NCBI GenBank assembly: GCA_964016885.1
Contig: OZ024740.1
Coordinates: 303,890,405-303,954,404, forward strand
Source: Eledone cirrhosa
Lineage: Eukaryota; Mollusca; Cephalopoda; Octopoda; Eledonidae
Length of the DNA: 64,000 nt
Reading direction: 5' to 3'
The notes below the pieces were generated by a model. It had not been told where the DNA came from. It was given only the letters and a program-made list of their open reading frames with translations, and did no database searches. Made by a program: the position numbers and the translations under genes. Of this stretch, positions 1 through 16,400 are shown piece after piece (within the stretch, counting starts at the first letter, position 1; the number at the start of each line of letters is the position of its first letter).

Positions 1-1883
1 ATTATCGTCGATATGCTTTTCAAATTCACTCATTTATAATGTTAGTTGCTCTATGTCATTCATCAATAATAATTTATTTTATTCCTATTTGAAAAGATGT
101 TTCCCAAAACATTTCCCTATATCATCGTATTTCTACGATGAATTTCATTATCGCCTATTTTAAGTCGGAGAATCTATACGATATATGGGAAGTGGAAATT
201 TTTTTTTATTCGTTTGTTTATAGACATTTAGCACAATTTCAATTTGTATTACGCCATATATGTACTGAGGGACATCAATCAGTTTTTTAAAGCATTTAAC
301 ATAAGTAATTATTTTTCTTCTTTATCTAGCACTAGATAGAATGTAATTAATACACGTGTCTGTATATTCGAAAGCTGTCGTTTACAATAAACGACAGCGC
401 CTTCCGTTGTATTTTAAAAGTATATTAATTGTATCATCACTGTTGTTTACTCCTTATCGATCAAATTCATTCTAGCCCTTACCATCTTTCCCTAGATCTT
501 TTATAAGACGGTATAGTGTCATTTCAGAGGTATTTGGCTGCTATTTCTAGCATGATGAATGACCACGTAAATGGTTCGTTCTAAATAACTTTGAAAGTTC
601 TCATTGTCCACCTTCGATGGGGGGGGGGGGGGTCGCGTTTTCAACGAATCTGACCTCAAACCCGTCAAAAAGAATTCGTATTAAAATTGTGGAGCACCAC
701 CCTCGGATAGTTTTCTTTAGAAAAAAAGATTTCTTCCAATGAAAAGTATGACTTCTTGAAATGATTGTGATTCCATACATGGGGATCTAAACGCTTTATA
801 AAATGCCAATCGCATATATATTTTTCAATTTTACTATCGGAATATCTATAGATTTAGGATCTTCAGTTTACCTATTATATCTAGCAGTAAACAGAAGGCA
901 CAAACAGACAACACTAAAGCAAGAGCCCCACTACAAAATACCCTTCCATTTCCTCAACACATGACCTAACCGCCTCATCCCATGTTTCTTCACAACGTTC
1001 CTTCAGTAATATTCAAGTCATTCTCATTTTTGTTCATTCTAACCTCTATTCTTACATGTCTCGCTCGTAAATTATGACACTTGTCATATGCACAATGTAC
1101 CTTTCCCTTCAGTTTCATTGACCCTACTCTTCAGCACTCCACTCAGTTCCCTATACACATCTGATCCACCCTCTCCATTCAACGTCTCCTAAGGTAACAA
1201 AACATTTTCACACAATTTCCAACATCCTTTTTATTTGTAGCTGCTATGTTACTACATTTTCGATGTATCTCTGAGGTCATGGTCATCCGATACGAGATAT
1301 TTTTGACATTGAAGTAACTTAAGTTTGAAATTATCTAATGGAATCACTCAACCAAGTCTTTTATTGACAAAGGAAAACTTCATTGGGGCAAGTGTCATGA
1401 TTTTCAAAAAGAATATGTTGTGCAATGTACTGGAAAAACATGATTGACACTGTTGGATGACGTTCAGATTACTGGTCAGTTATGACCTAGAACTAATCGA
1501 TATGTACGTCTTTCATTATCGATCTGCTTTGATCACAGCGAACCAAGCATGAAAAAAAAATGAGAATCTTGATCGATAGTTGCACCACATGTTGATATTT
1601 CAGTTGACTCTGAAATGGAAATCAGAGCTGTATATTTGTAACAGGTTACTGTCTTTTTATGCTTTTATTTTGCTTAGAAACATTGTTGGGTTCTTTTTTT
1701 TTTTTTTTTTGTTTACATAATGAGTGATTAGCGTTTACTCCCCCCCCCCCTCCATTAAATTCAGTGCTGCACTACCACTAACCAAGTCTTTGTTGCTATC
1801 CCATCATATTGTCCGTGTTTCTTTTTCAACACAGCCTACATGCAGTGTAGTTTTCTTTTATAATGCTTTTTTTTCTGTTTCAG
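1..1883. other. FAU upstream region, no gene recognised
   Basis: AT-rich sequence with no coding region I can support. It holds a G homopolymer near 619-632, a perfect 11-bp hairpin at 374-398, a T run near 1694-1710 and a C run at 1741-1750. FAU genes usually have a non-coding first exon with a pyrimidine start; it should lie here, but I could not place its donor. Part of 890-1200 looks like old mobile-element debris, unassigned. Confidence 0.5.
374..398. repeat. Perfect short hairpin
   Basis: GCTGTCGTTTA and its exact reverse complement are separated by three bases. It is about 1.5 kb upstream of the FAU start codon. No function is known; it may be a footprint of a lost element. Confidence 0.6.
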
Positions 1884-1892
1884 AAATTAAAA

Positions 1893-4317
<2,425 letters not shown>

Positions 4318-4348
4318 TGTTCAAAAAATGTAATTACAAAAGTCTTAC

Positions 4349-4354
4349 AATAAA
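4349..4354 (+). promoter_or_regulatory. FAU: FAU poly(A) signal
   Basis: AATAAA 32 bp after the FAU stop codon. Confidence 0.8.
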
Positions 4355-4387
4355 AAAAATAATTAAAACTTTATAAATTTGTTATCC

Positions 4388-4393
4388 TTTATT
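4388..4393 (-). promoter_or_regulatory. MSH6: MSH6 poly(A) signal
   Basis: TTTATT on the plus strand (AATAAA on the minus strand), 39 bp past the MSH6 stop. With cleavage 10-30 bp further on, the MSH6 and FAU transcripts would abut or overlap. Confidence 0.7.
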
Positions 4394-4431
4394 TTTTTTC
4401 TATAAAATAATTGAAAAATTAAGTATGGCAA

Positions 4432-4498
4432 TCACTTAATTGCTTGAAGCTTCTGTTTCAGCTCTGTTGAATTTTTAAAATCGGATTTCCACAGATCT
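4432..4498 (-). CDS. MSH6: MSH6 exon 36, last coding exon
   Basis: Residues 1343-1364 ([20 protein letters not shown]) and TGA. Acceptor CCTTGCAG. The ending KLQAIK resembles the vertebrate LLTLIKEL end. Confidence 0.87.
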
Positions 4499-7400
4499 CT
4501 GCAAGGAAAATTAATGAAGTTTGAGAGATTTACTTACATAATTTCATTAGTAAGATTCTTAAATAAAATTCGGATGGTAACCAGTGACTGCAAATGCCAA
4601 GAATTTCAATCAATACATACCTGATCAAATGAATCTGTTGTGTTTTAATCTCTAATTCTTTGGCTTTTTTCACACCATTTGTTATGATCTGATAAGATAA
4701 AAACATATTTCCAATCAATGACAAGAAGAAATATTTGACATGGCTAAAACTTGTTTGATCACATTGAATTATATTCTTACCTCATTGGGAATGTTAGCCA
4801 GTCGTGCAGCATTAAAACCATAACTTTTAGGACATGCACCTTTTACAAATTTGTACAGGAATGTTATAGTTTCTTGAGTGGGATCATCCTCACTTTCATT
4901 TTCCACCATACATGCCTTTCAATGATAGAAAATATTTGGTTAAGTCTGTACCTCAATAGTAAACATTACAATTTTGCTTTTGATATTATAAAAACTTCAT
5001 ACCATCATGCCCCTTCCATTTAATTTTTTAGCTTTTTTTTTTCAATCCCCTCCCACACACACTTAGCAAAATTTTATTTTAAGTGGTAGCATTCCTGGGA
5101 TAGTTAATTTTCTTTATACATTAAAAAACATACATGATGAGAAATCCCATGTTATAGGATGAGTTGGGGTCTCAATGTGTAAACTAAACAACTACTTACA
5201 TCAAAGGATGGAACCTGAGAGTTTGTGAATCAAGTGATAGCCAATTTTCCTGTTGAAGGGAAGTAAATTTCTAATCTGGGGTGACAGTTATTCAACTTCG
5301 AATTGGTCAAGACAGAATGCTTCCTTTTCATGTTGGTCATTGTTGAGGTATCTAGTGTGCCTTTGGTCCTTACTGCCAGAGGAAGGAGTCCCATGAGGTA
5401 GTAACTGGTGCAGTGGGTTTCACCATCGTCCTCTAGGGGTATAGGGTAGGCATCTTCCTTCTGCCTCACAGCAACAACTAGCATTGAACTGGATTCCTAA
5501 CATCTATATATATATTAATATATAGAATTTTCAAGTCCCAACATGTGAAATCAATATTCTTAAGCCAGAGCAATCAATACCTTATTGATTAGATGTATTT
5601 CAATAATTGTTTCTACTTTTGGCACAAGGCCAGCAATTACCCAGTACATTACTGGTACTTTATTTTATCGACCCCATAAGGATGGAAGGCAAAGTTAACC
5701 TCGGCGAGATTTGAACTCAGAATGGCAAGGGCCGTAACTCTATGCGTCAAAGCATGGCGTCCGACGCTCTATCGATACTGCCATTCCACGTAATTAATTA
5801 CATTCATGAGTACTTACCATGTGTCCCAGCCGAACATTGGGATCATTTGAAAACATATCAGTCAAAGTATGGTAATGAGTTGAAAATAATGTCCTGCAAT
5901 TGGTAACTTTTGATATTTCTTCCACAACAGAAGCTGCAATAGCAGTACCATCATAGGTTGCTGTTCCCCTACCTACAATGAGACAAGTGACTTTCCAAAT
6001 ATATTGTCCAACACATCAAGCGTGGAAAAACACACAACTATTTTACATATAAACTGAAGGTTTGTTTTGCCATCGATGAGCTTAACTTGATGCCAAAAAT
6101 TCTTGACTAGCACAACATACAAAGTCCTTCAAAATTCTCCATTATTCAATTGAAACTGTTTCATTAGAAATGCAATTATATATATATATCGATTCTAATC
6201 AACAAGAGACGGTCCAGGTTAGGTGTATTTATTGTTGTGGTATATGCATGGCAACTGCCTTCTATCATTTTTTCTTGGTGTCACACATTTTAACTTATGT
6301 TTACTCTGGACGATAATGTATTAACATCTCACTCCATTGAGTGCTTTATGATTGTCTCAAACAACTTGAATAGTACCTGCTATATGGCAGTTACAACTTC
6401 GATTTATACCCAATATAATATATATATATATACAAGAAAACAAGAGGATGCATTAACAAAGTTGTATTAGTTTCCCGCTTAACAGAAAGAGAGTGAGTTA
6501 GTCAACATATCTGGCATTTGCCCTTCATCAGGAAAAGCGCAAAAAAATTTAAAAAAAAATTTTTTTTAAATAAAATTAGAAAGAAATTGAGGAGGGGGGT
6601 AGTGATGGGTGGGGTGCATATTATGATGCATGTAGGAATAACAAAATAAAGACTCACCAAGTTCATCTAAGAGTACAAGTGAATTTTCTGTTGCATGCTG
6701 TAGAATTGAAGCAGTTTCACTAAGCTCCACAAAGAAGGTACTTTCACCTGAAAAATGTCAATTCAATTTCAATTTAGAGTTATGCAAAGTGTACAGCACT
6801 TATGAGGTTCCACAGGTGTACAAATATCCATAATGATAATTCTTAAAATAAAATACTAGTCAATAGCAATCCACTAAAAGACGTTGAAAGAAGAATAAAT
6901 TAGAATTTTATTGTTTATCACCTCCAAACCAGTTGTGTATCAATTTTTATCTGCATACTGATTATAAAACTAGGGAAGCATTTATCAGGTGAAACAAAAG
7001 CTGCTATTACTAACAAAGGCTTTTTATTGGATTAAATTAAATGAGATTTAGTTATATTTTAAAAAAAAGGATACATCATCATTTGTTTTGTTTTTTTAAA
7101 TGGACTTAAAAACGATGATGAAGAAAGAAGGAAGCTTGTATTTTAATCTTTTACTAAATTTTTACGAACTTTAGAGGTATGTAGCCTAGTGGTAAGGGTG
7201 TGACTTGTGATCTTAATGTCATGGATTCGATTCCTGGGTTAGGTTGTGTTGTGTTCTTGAGTTAAACACTTCATTTCACATTGCTCCAGTATACTCAGCT
7301 GAAAATGAGTACCAGCAACAACTGGGGATTTAACCTTGCGATGGACTGGCGTCCGGTCCAAGGGCAAGTCTTATACTCTCAGTTGCTTCACGCCACAAAA

Positions 7401-10400
7401 CCAGGATAAGCACTGGCCTAACGAGCCTCCTCTCTTAAAACAGACTTTAGGCCTAGATTAGTCATATGTTTTACAGCATATTACTGTTCTCTATGCAGAG
7501 TTATCTCATCTGGCAGATCTAACATCCTTAGATCATATCACATCATGTCTCATTCCTATATTTCACCATACCAGATTTTATTTTTTATTTATCTATTTAT
7601 TTTAAAATAGGAAGAATAAGGTATTCAAAACTGATAAAAGGAAAAGGAGAAACAAACTAGAACTCATAGGCTGTCCTCAGACTTGAAACTTGGTCAACAA
7701 AGCTAAGTCTGCTGAAGTCAATAAAAAACCAGGTGGTGGCGTTAAATGAGGCAGCAATAAATCTACCACTCAAGAGCAAACAAAACTCATTTGATTGGCT
7801 TCTTCAGTTTCCATCTACTCAATTTTACTTGAGTCTACAAGCAGACAGAGCTTGTTAGCCTTGGTTGACAGTCTAAGACAAGGATAACTCAGATTTCAAA
7901 CATGGGGTAGATGGGACTACATAGTCACCTTGGTGTCAACCTTGAATGATCAATGGCTTCATCCTTGTAATGAAGGTGAATGAGCTGCAGCTTAGTAGCC
8001 AGCTTCACTTTTTCTCAATGAAAATAGTGGGCAAACAGCATCATAATGATGAATATTGATGCAACTGTCCATGATTCCTGACCCTCAGCAATGAGGTTGG
8101 GATCTCTCTTTCACTCTCTACATTAGAAGACTCTTTCCTAAGGAGACACAGAGTAGGATTGAACTTGGATGTACATGATTGTGAGAAGAAAACTTCTGAA
8201 TGGAACCACCCTATAGCTTTCTGGAAACCTTTTTTACAACATTTTTATATTACTAAATATCAAAAGCACAGAGAAGGCAACCTGCCTAGAACAGTTACAG
8301 TTACACTGAATTAAAACTGATACAGGATAGAAAGGATTTTTAAGACTTGACTGACAACCTCTCTAGTGCTGGTGGCATGATTACACACACCCTGTCCACA
8401 CTGTAAAGTTGGAGATAGGAAGGGCTTCCAACCCCAAAAAACAAGGCTAGTACAAAAAGTATTTAAAATAATTGCAACTACAAGTGAAAGGAGACGTCCA
8501 ACTCATGCAAGCATGGAAAAAACAGATATAAAATAAATAAGGCTTCTCCTATTTGGTGTCTATTAATTGCTAAGTAGTTCTGTTAACTTAAGAAGTAAAG
8601 AGATGAGTGGTAGTCATACGTGTTAGTAGAAAACATGTCAAGTGAATGTGAAATAGCTTCAATTGTAAATATAAACTAGCTCCTTTATTTAACTAACTCC
8701 AGCCACAATAGGTATAAGTATACATACATATATATACATATTTGTATATCTATGGAAAGAATTGGTGGGGTGTATGAAAAGTAGAGAACTAGCTTAGTGA
8801 ATTCCCAAATCAAATGTCATTAAACATCCGAGTTGAAACCACAACCTTTTTGATTTGATCTTTCCTCAACCAATAATTAAAATAATTAGACATGTATTGA
8901 GTTGAGGTTCACCAAAGAGAAAACATACTTACCAGCCATAATCCTATCATTGGCCCCTAAACGAGTAAACACTCGATCTACTGGAGTTAAATGACATTTC
9001 TCAGCTGGCACATAACAACCCTACAGAATGAAATAATATTAAATTAAATTATATATGTACTAGACTAATATCCGTTCTACAAAGAAAAATAATTCGGAAT
9101 AAAAATTGAAAATTCTCATCCTACACATTCCTTGAATATTATAATTTTTCTAATGCTTATTTACACACATCTGCATATATATTATTTACAGCAGGTCTGC
9201 TTTTCTATTTATTATACTCTCTCTCCCATTTGTTTTACATTCTTTTGTTTTTCTTTATCTTATCACTAATTTTCTTTCCTTCATCAATTCTCTATATCAA
9301 GCTCTAGCTTCCCCTCCCCTGCTACCCTCAAAGACATCGCAAAAACTTCCTCTTGTTGTTTTCCTTAGCAGAACCTTGGAAATAAAATTAAAAAAAGTAT
9401 CCTGAAAAAGATAAAATGTTCCTATCATGTAAACATGCACACAAACACACACATATACATATATAATATTACAAAATATCAATACACATATACATATATA
9501 ATTGACATATACACATATATCGAATGATATATATATTATAAAATAACATATCAAACTTTAACAGGAGTTAACCTGTAAAGAATATAAGAACATATAGTTC
9601 TGTAAGGTATCATATCAAAATTTAACAGAAAATTCAAATACAGATACCACTAGGCTTCAATTCCTAGACGAGGCGGTACATTGTATTCTTGAACAAAATA
9701 TCATTAAAATACCTATCAGATGCAACCATGTAGGAGGCCAACTAAACCTACATAATGTAAGCAGTAACAACAACTGAAAAATCTAAGAGGATTAACTAAA
9801 CTTTGGTGATTATTAATAATTTGTTCTCCAAAATAAATTATTTAACCCTTTAGCATTCACATTACTCTATATATACTATTATATTTTCATGGTAAATGCT
9901 GTATCTCACATAGTATCGAATCTATGAGATTTTGAAAGTATTTATTTTGAGAACAATACCTTAACATCAGTTTCAGTGACCAGTTACAGCCAGTTTCAAC
10001 AGAAAAAGGTAGAGAATTCTGGCCGGTTTGAACATTAAAGGGTTAATAAAATAATTTTGAAAGCAGTTTAGCACTTTCTGATCAATCATAGAATATAAAG
10101 AGAATGGTAAAACTCATTAGCAAGAGAGTAACGCAGAAATCATAACTACCATCTGAGCCATGACTACGATTAATCCAACTTGACGCATCAACGTAGATTT
10201 TCCGCCCATATTAGGACCAGTTACCAATACTACTTGACCATCAGAGATGGTGTCTTCAGTTTCTGTATTCTGAAAATAGATGTAATTATTGATTGGTGAG
10301 GACTTCCAAAAGTCGGTGCAATGTGGTAGAAATATATAAAGGGCAAAGGATGAAATATAAAACAAAACTGGTGCAATCAGCTGTTGGGTGCTATTCTATA

Positions 10401-13400
10401 TGTTTTACGATGTCTCCATCATGACATTTCAGTGAGCCTTAGAAATGTTTGACAGTGCCCATCTTCTCTCCAAGTTTCCCGTCACTCACTAAGTTTAGCA
10501 TGTCATCATCTGGGTGTTGTTAAGAACCAGTGTAGCTGTCCATTAATAGCATATATGTTTTTTTTCCTCAGTATATTTCAACATGATATTTCGGGGTTAG
10601 TACCCTCATTATAAAAGCAAAACAAAAGTAAATGATGTGTTCTTCCTTAACTGGTCCAAGTGTATGATTAGTTCATTGAAACGCTACATAGAATAGTACA
10701 ATTGTTGTTGTAAATTATTCACCATAGAGTTGATAGCTTCCTCTTCGGAGAGAGAAAATCTAAGTGATTGGAATGCAGCTTCAGCAATGTTCATATATGA
10801 GCATTCCAAACACTCCAAGTTAACATAATATATTAAAAAAATTTATGTCAGTATTAAAACATATGCTCCAATAATTTTGAACTCTGTGGTAGAGTCTGTA
10901 GCGAGCCCCTTGAGGTAGAGTAATTGTTCCAGCATGTCTCTCTCGCCGTCCTTTGTGGCAATGTATTCTCCAACCTGTCAGCCAGGACCAAGAAGCAGAG
11001 AATGAGTTAGAGGTGGAGGATACTCATTCGGATGTCACACATTTGATCTTCTCACTCCGTTTAAACTTTAAATCTAACTCATTTTGTCTATAAGTTAAAA
11101 ATGTAAATTTTCTAAACTATTTTTGGCATTTAAAGAACTGTATAATTTAATAATTGTTCAAAATTCACGCAAAACATTTATTTAAACAGAATGCTTAGAG
11201 ACATGTGGTTAGAATGTCTCTGGAAAGAATCTCTGGATAGATCTTACAGGCAAAACCAAGTGGTAGGAGATCCAGAGGTAGACTCAGAGCAAGATGGTTT
11301 AATAACATCTATGAGCTTGGTTGGTCTCGCTTGGAGATCCAGTTGGAGATGGTTGCTTCTGACAGGACCCACTGGAAGGAGTGTTTGAAGACTCTGCCCC
11401 CACAACCCTCCCACGTATAAGTGGGCGAAGAAGAAGAATACTTACATCTTTTGTCCCAATCACAGTATGATTTGGAATAAAGTCTTCAGCAGCAGATGAT
11501 CGCCCTATGCAAGGATGACGGCCATCTCGTATCACAAGGAATGGCTGAAACAAGAATTTTCATATTTGATGAAACTCACAAAACACATAAAATAATTTTT
11601 GTTTTTGAGATGAAAGATCTAAGCAGTCTCCTGTTACAAGAGAAATCAGGCTGGTTTTTAATAAAAAAGATAAAATATGGTTTACTTTATATCTTCTCTA
11701 AAATAAGACATTAAATTCCTTTTATAACATTCTTTAAATTGTAACATTTTTGATTTCTTGTCTCTCACCAATTACACTAACAGTATACATTAGGAAGAAG
11801 TCATTCTTACACCATAACAAAACAAGTTAGCTAGGTGGGGAAAAAAAAAAAAAAAAAAAAATCAACAAGTCAAGTTAACTAGAGACAGATAACAAAAAAT
11901 AAACAGGACAAAACAACATACTTTGGAATTTGCCTCAGGTAAGACAATTTCTGGCCTACAAATGGCTCCTTCACCACAACGGCTATACTCAGTCAAACAG
12001 AGCAGAACATCAAGAACTGCTAGACACTGAACAGCTTGGTCCCACATCTGATAGCTGCCAGGATAAATAACTTTAAATTAGATTATAACTTCCTAAAAAT
12101 CCCAACAACAAATATGTTTTTCACAATGCTCATGGCACTTACATATTAAAATAGCCATTTTTTTTTTTGTATTATTAAAACCAAAAACAAAACTAAACTT
12201 CTTTCAATTGTTTGAAATAATTTGGAAGAAACAGTTTCATAAACATATATAAAACAGCAATGTTACATGGTAGTGAGACCTGGGCATTGTGTGCAGAGGA
12301 TCTGCACAGATTGGAAAGAAACGAAGCATGCATGCTCTGATGGATGTGTAATAGTAATATACACGAACGGCAAAACAAACGAACTAAGTGTGAAATTAGG
12401 CATAAGAGGGTTCAGATGCAGTTTACTTGAAAGGAGATTACGTTTGTATGATCATACGATGCGTATGAAAGTCGACAGCTGTATAAAAAAGTGCAAAGCA
12501 ATCAAAATTGATGGGAGTTATGGAGTAGATAGATCCAGATTTTGCACACTTTAACCTCTCTAAGACAATGTCACTGGATTGAGATCTTTGGTGTTATGCA
12601 GTAATACAGAAGACCACCTTCCCTTACGTACAAACTTAAACCTACAGTCAGCAGGCAGCTCTTAACACCCAATATACACACCACCCCCTATTCCATCCTC
12701 CCACTTTCTGCCCACACCACCCTTTCTCTGTAAAGTGGTTGTGTAGGACAGGCATGTCAAACTGAGGGCCACATGGGTCACAAGTGTTGTCTGAGGGCAA
12801 CTAATTGCGCACATTACAACTAATTTTACGAAGATATAACATGCTCACGCTGTAAAAACCTTTGTGCGGGCTGCAGGTGTACTTGAAAAGGGCCGCATGT
12901 TTGACATGCTTGGTGTAGGAGACACGGTAAAAAGGCTCCCAGTTCACACTGTAAATATGGTTGGCGTTAGGAAGGGCATCCAGCCGTAGAAAACCAGCCA
13001 GAAACACTTCTATACAAGAGAGACATGGTCACCCGACCAATCTTGCCTCAAGTGGGACAAACCCGTCTAATCCATGCTAGCATGGAAGATGGATGTTAAA
13101 CGATGATGATATAAAAAATATCTAAATATGTACAACACATCCAATCATGTAAGTTTTTAACATGTTGAACTTATAATGTTTTATATATTTAACCCATTAA
13201 CATTTAAACCAGCGATATCTGGCCAGAATTCTTTCACCTCTTTCTGTTCAAACCAGCTGTAACTATCCACTCATACTTATGTTAAGGTATTGTTCTCAAA
13301 ATAAATATAAAATCTTGTGAGATAATTATGTGAAGTAAAGCCTTTACAGTGTAAATATAATAGTACATATAGAGTAATTTAAATGCTAAAGGGTTAATGT

Positions 13401-16400
13401 AGTGCTTACAACTTTTTCTAAATATATAAATGGATACTAACCCATGCTAGCATGGAAAAATGGACGTTAAACTGATTACGATGATTATACTTGTCCCACC
13501 TTTGCAAGCAGGGAAAAATGGACGTAAAATGATGATGATGATACTAAAAACAGAAAAAAAGATAACAGGAACTATTTAATAAAATACAAAATTTTACTCA
13601 CTCCAAATCAAATTGATGAAATATCCGTCGCATCGTATCCTTCAAAGCTGCAGACCTTCTTTCTTCAGCATCGGTCATCTCAGCCAGCATTTCCTCAATC
13701 TCTTTTGTACGGTACCGTTTCCAACCTTTTTTTGAAGACATTAGCTCATACTGATTTGGTACTCTCTTACAAACATTTTCAGGCACTTCCATCTGATACC
13801 GATTCTTGCCAGTCCCCCAATACACCATGGACTGATAAAACAAATGTAAAGATAAAAATTCGGAAACAGCAGAGACCAAATAGAAACAACTATAAAATGG
13901 CAGTGGAAACAAAATTAAGAACGACAATCAAAGACAAAACAACTATAAAATTAGATTTAAAACTTACCCTGCAATCCATCAACTTTCTTTGTTGGTCTAG
14001 ATATCGATCTAGAGAAGAGGTAGTTTCTTTAATATCTTCCACAGCACCATCATAGTCAGCATCAACTCCTGTAAAGAAGCAACACAACCAAGTTGCTGAA
14101 ATACTGAAACACTAACATGGACGTATACTACAGCTTCTGCCATCTACACTACATGTTCACAACTACTCCACAACACCCAGGTTAGTTAGATTGATTTTTC
14201 ATGATTAAAATAATGAGGAACCACCACATGTATAAGTATCCTATTATAACAAATTAAAAAATTATAATTTTAAATATTCACAGTAGCTGAGTTATTAAAT
14301 CAAAATTCAACCTAGCTATGGATTTTGGTTGTAATCATCATCATTATTATGTCCATTTTCTCACACTTGCATGGGTTGGATGAGTCCTTCTCAGCACAGT
14401 ATCTCTCCAGTTGCCACATTTCTGTCATCTCCTCTGTGAGTCTCAGTGATTTGAGGTCAGCTCTCATCACCTGTCCAGGTCTTTCTTGGTCTACCTCTAC
14501 AACAACTTACTGACATTTCCTGGCATTTCTTCACCCATCAGTCATCATCCATGCGCATTACATGTTTGTACTCACAGAATCTTCTCTCCTCCACACCACC
14601 TCGGTTTCCTCTTAAACCCAGATTTTCCCTCAGTTCATCCGGGCTTTGCCTTTCTCTCACATTTACATTGCACAACCAACAAAGCATGGTTGCTTCATTT
14701 CTCTCCAGTCGACACATGTCTTCTGCAGTCACTGCCCATGTTTCACTACCATGCAGCATTGCACTTCACACATCCAACGAAGCATGGCTGCTTCATTTCT
14801 CTCCAGTACACGTCTTCTGCTGTCACTGCCCATGTTTCACTACCATGCAGCATCACACTTTGCACGTGTTTATATAAATCAAAACACTCGCAATACTTTA
14901 ACTTCAAAAGCCTCAAAAGATAATCCCTTTCCCATCACATTTATTTGGCTGTGATATTAAATACCATCACCACCACCACCACCATCATTATTATCATCAT
15001 TATCACCACCATCATTATCATCATTACAGTTTAACATCTATTTTTCACGTTTGCATGGGTTACACAGGTTGTCACATTCTGAAGCTAGACAGATCAAGTG
15101 ACCACGCCTTGCTCAATATGCTCTGTTTCTGGTTTGGATTCTACAACTGGATACCCTTCGTAACACCAACAACTTTACAACATGAACTGGGAGCATTCTT
15201 TGTGGTACCAGTATTATCATCTTACATGGTGGACAGGATGCTATAGATGTTTGGTATAAATGTAGTGAAATTTTGAGTGGTCAATTTTTTACCTACCTTT
15301 GTTAGGAACTATGACACCATCTTTTTTAGCTTTGTTGTGATCAAACCCATTCTGATTAAATAAAAACAAAAAACACCAAAATGTTAGAATCAGCTAAGCA
15401 AAGGTTATACATTCAAGCAACTAATTCTAATATTGATTAGGCTACAAGATCAATATGTATGGAGGATTATTGTCATCTGCACTAAAGACACATGTCCAAT
15501 ATATTCAAACTCTTCTTTTCCCATTTATTCCCGAGAGGGTTGTTGGGGTAGAGACCTCAAACACTCCTTCCAGCAGGTTCTGTCAGAAGCAACCATCTCC
15601 AATTGATCAGGCTGGATCCCCAAGTGAGAACAGCCGAGCTCATGGATGTTATCCAACCATCTTGCCCGTTAAATCTGTCCAGCAATTCTTTCCGGAGACA
15701 TTCTAACCACATGTCTGTAATATCGGAGTTGTAATCTCTCAATCTCTGATCACCAAGCTATGCACTCTATCGAGTAACATTACTCCATTGACCCTTCAAA
15801 CTCTTGAAGGATTAATTTTAATTGAAATGCATAACACATTATTATCCTAATTTTCTTTAACAATTAGTTAAAATGTTGTAACATCAATGTCGTTTGTTGT
15901 TTTAATGTCCGCTTTCCCTGCCAGCAAGGGTTGGTTGGGTCTACATAGACCAAGTTAGTACTGAAGTGGAACCACTGATCTCCCAGACAGACCAGTGATC
16001 TGTGTTTCACTTTATGTACACAGGAGATGTTAAAATAATAATGAAATTATTGTGTACAGTGCTCAGGTGCACTACAATTCGTCAAAGGTGCATGTATAGT
16101 ACATAGAATAATACACAAATGCCAGGGAAGTGAATAGTGTATGAGTCATGATATACATGTGTGTATGTGTATGGAGAGGGAACATTAGGTGTAGAGTTGG
16201 CGAATCTCAGGAAGCGTGGAGGCCTTAAAGGATGCAGTGTCTCGACAGCTAACAACCGATACAGGTAGTTTGTTGTTATGTCTTTGACACAACTCAGGGT
16301 CCCCCAACCCTTTTTTTTGACAAGTTTTCTCTGACTGGATGCCCGTCCTATCACCAACCACTTGACAGCATGTACTGGGAGCGTTTATGCAGAAATATTG

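Noticed and set aside
13705..14055. Plus-strand 116-residue open frame
   Set aside because: Antisense to MSH6 exons 26 and 27 and the intron between them.
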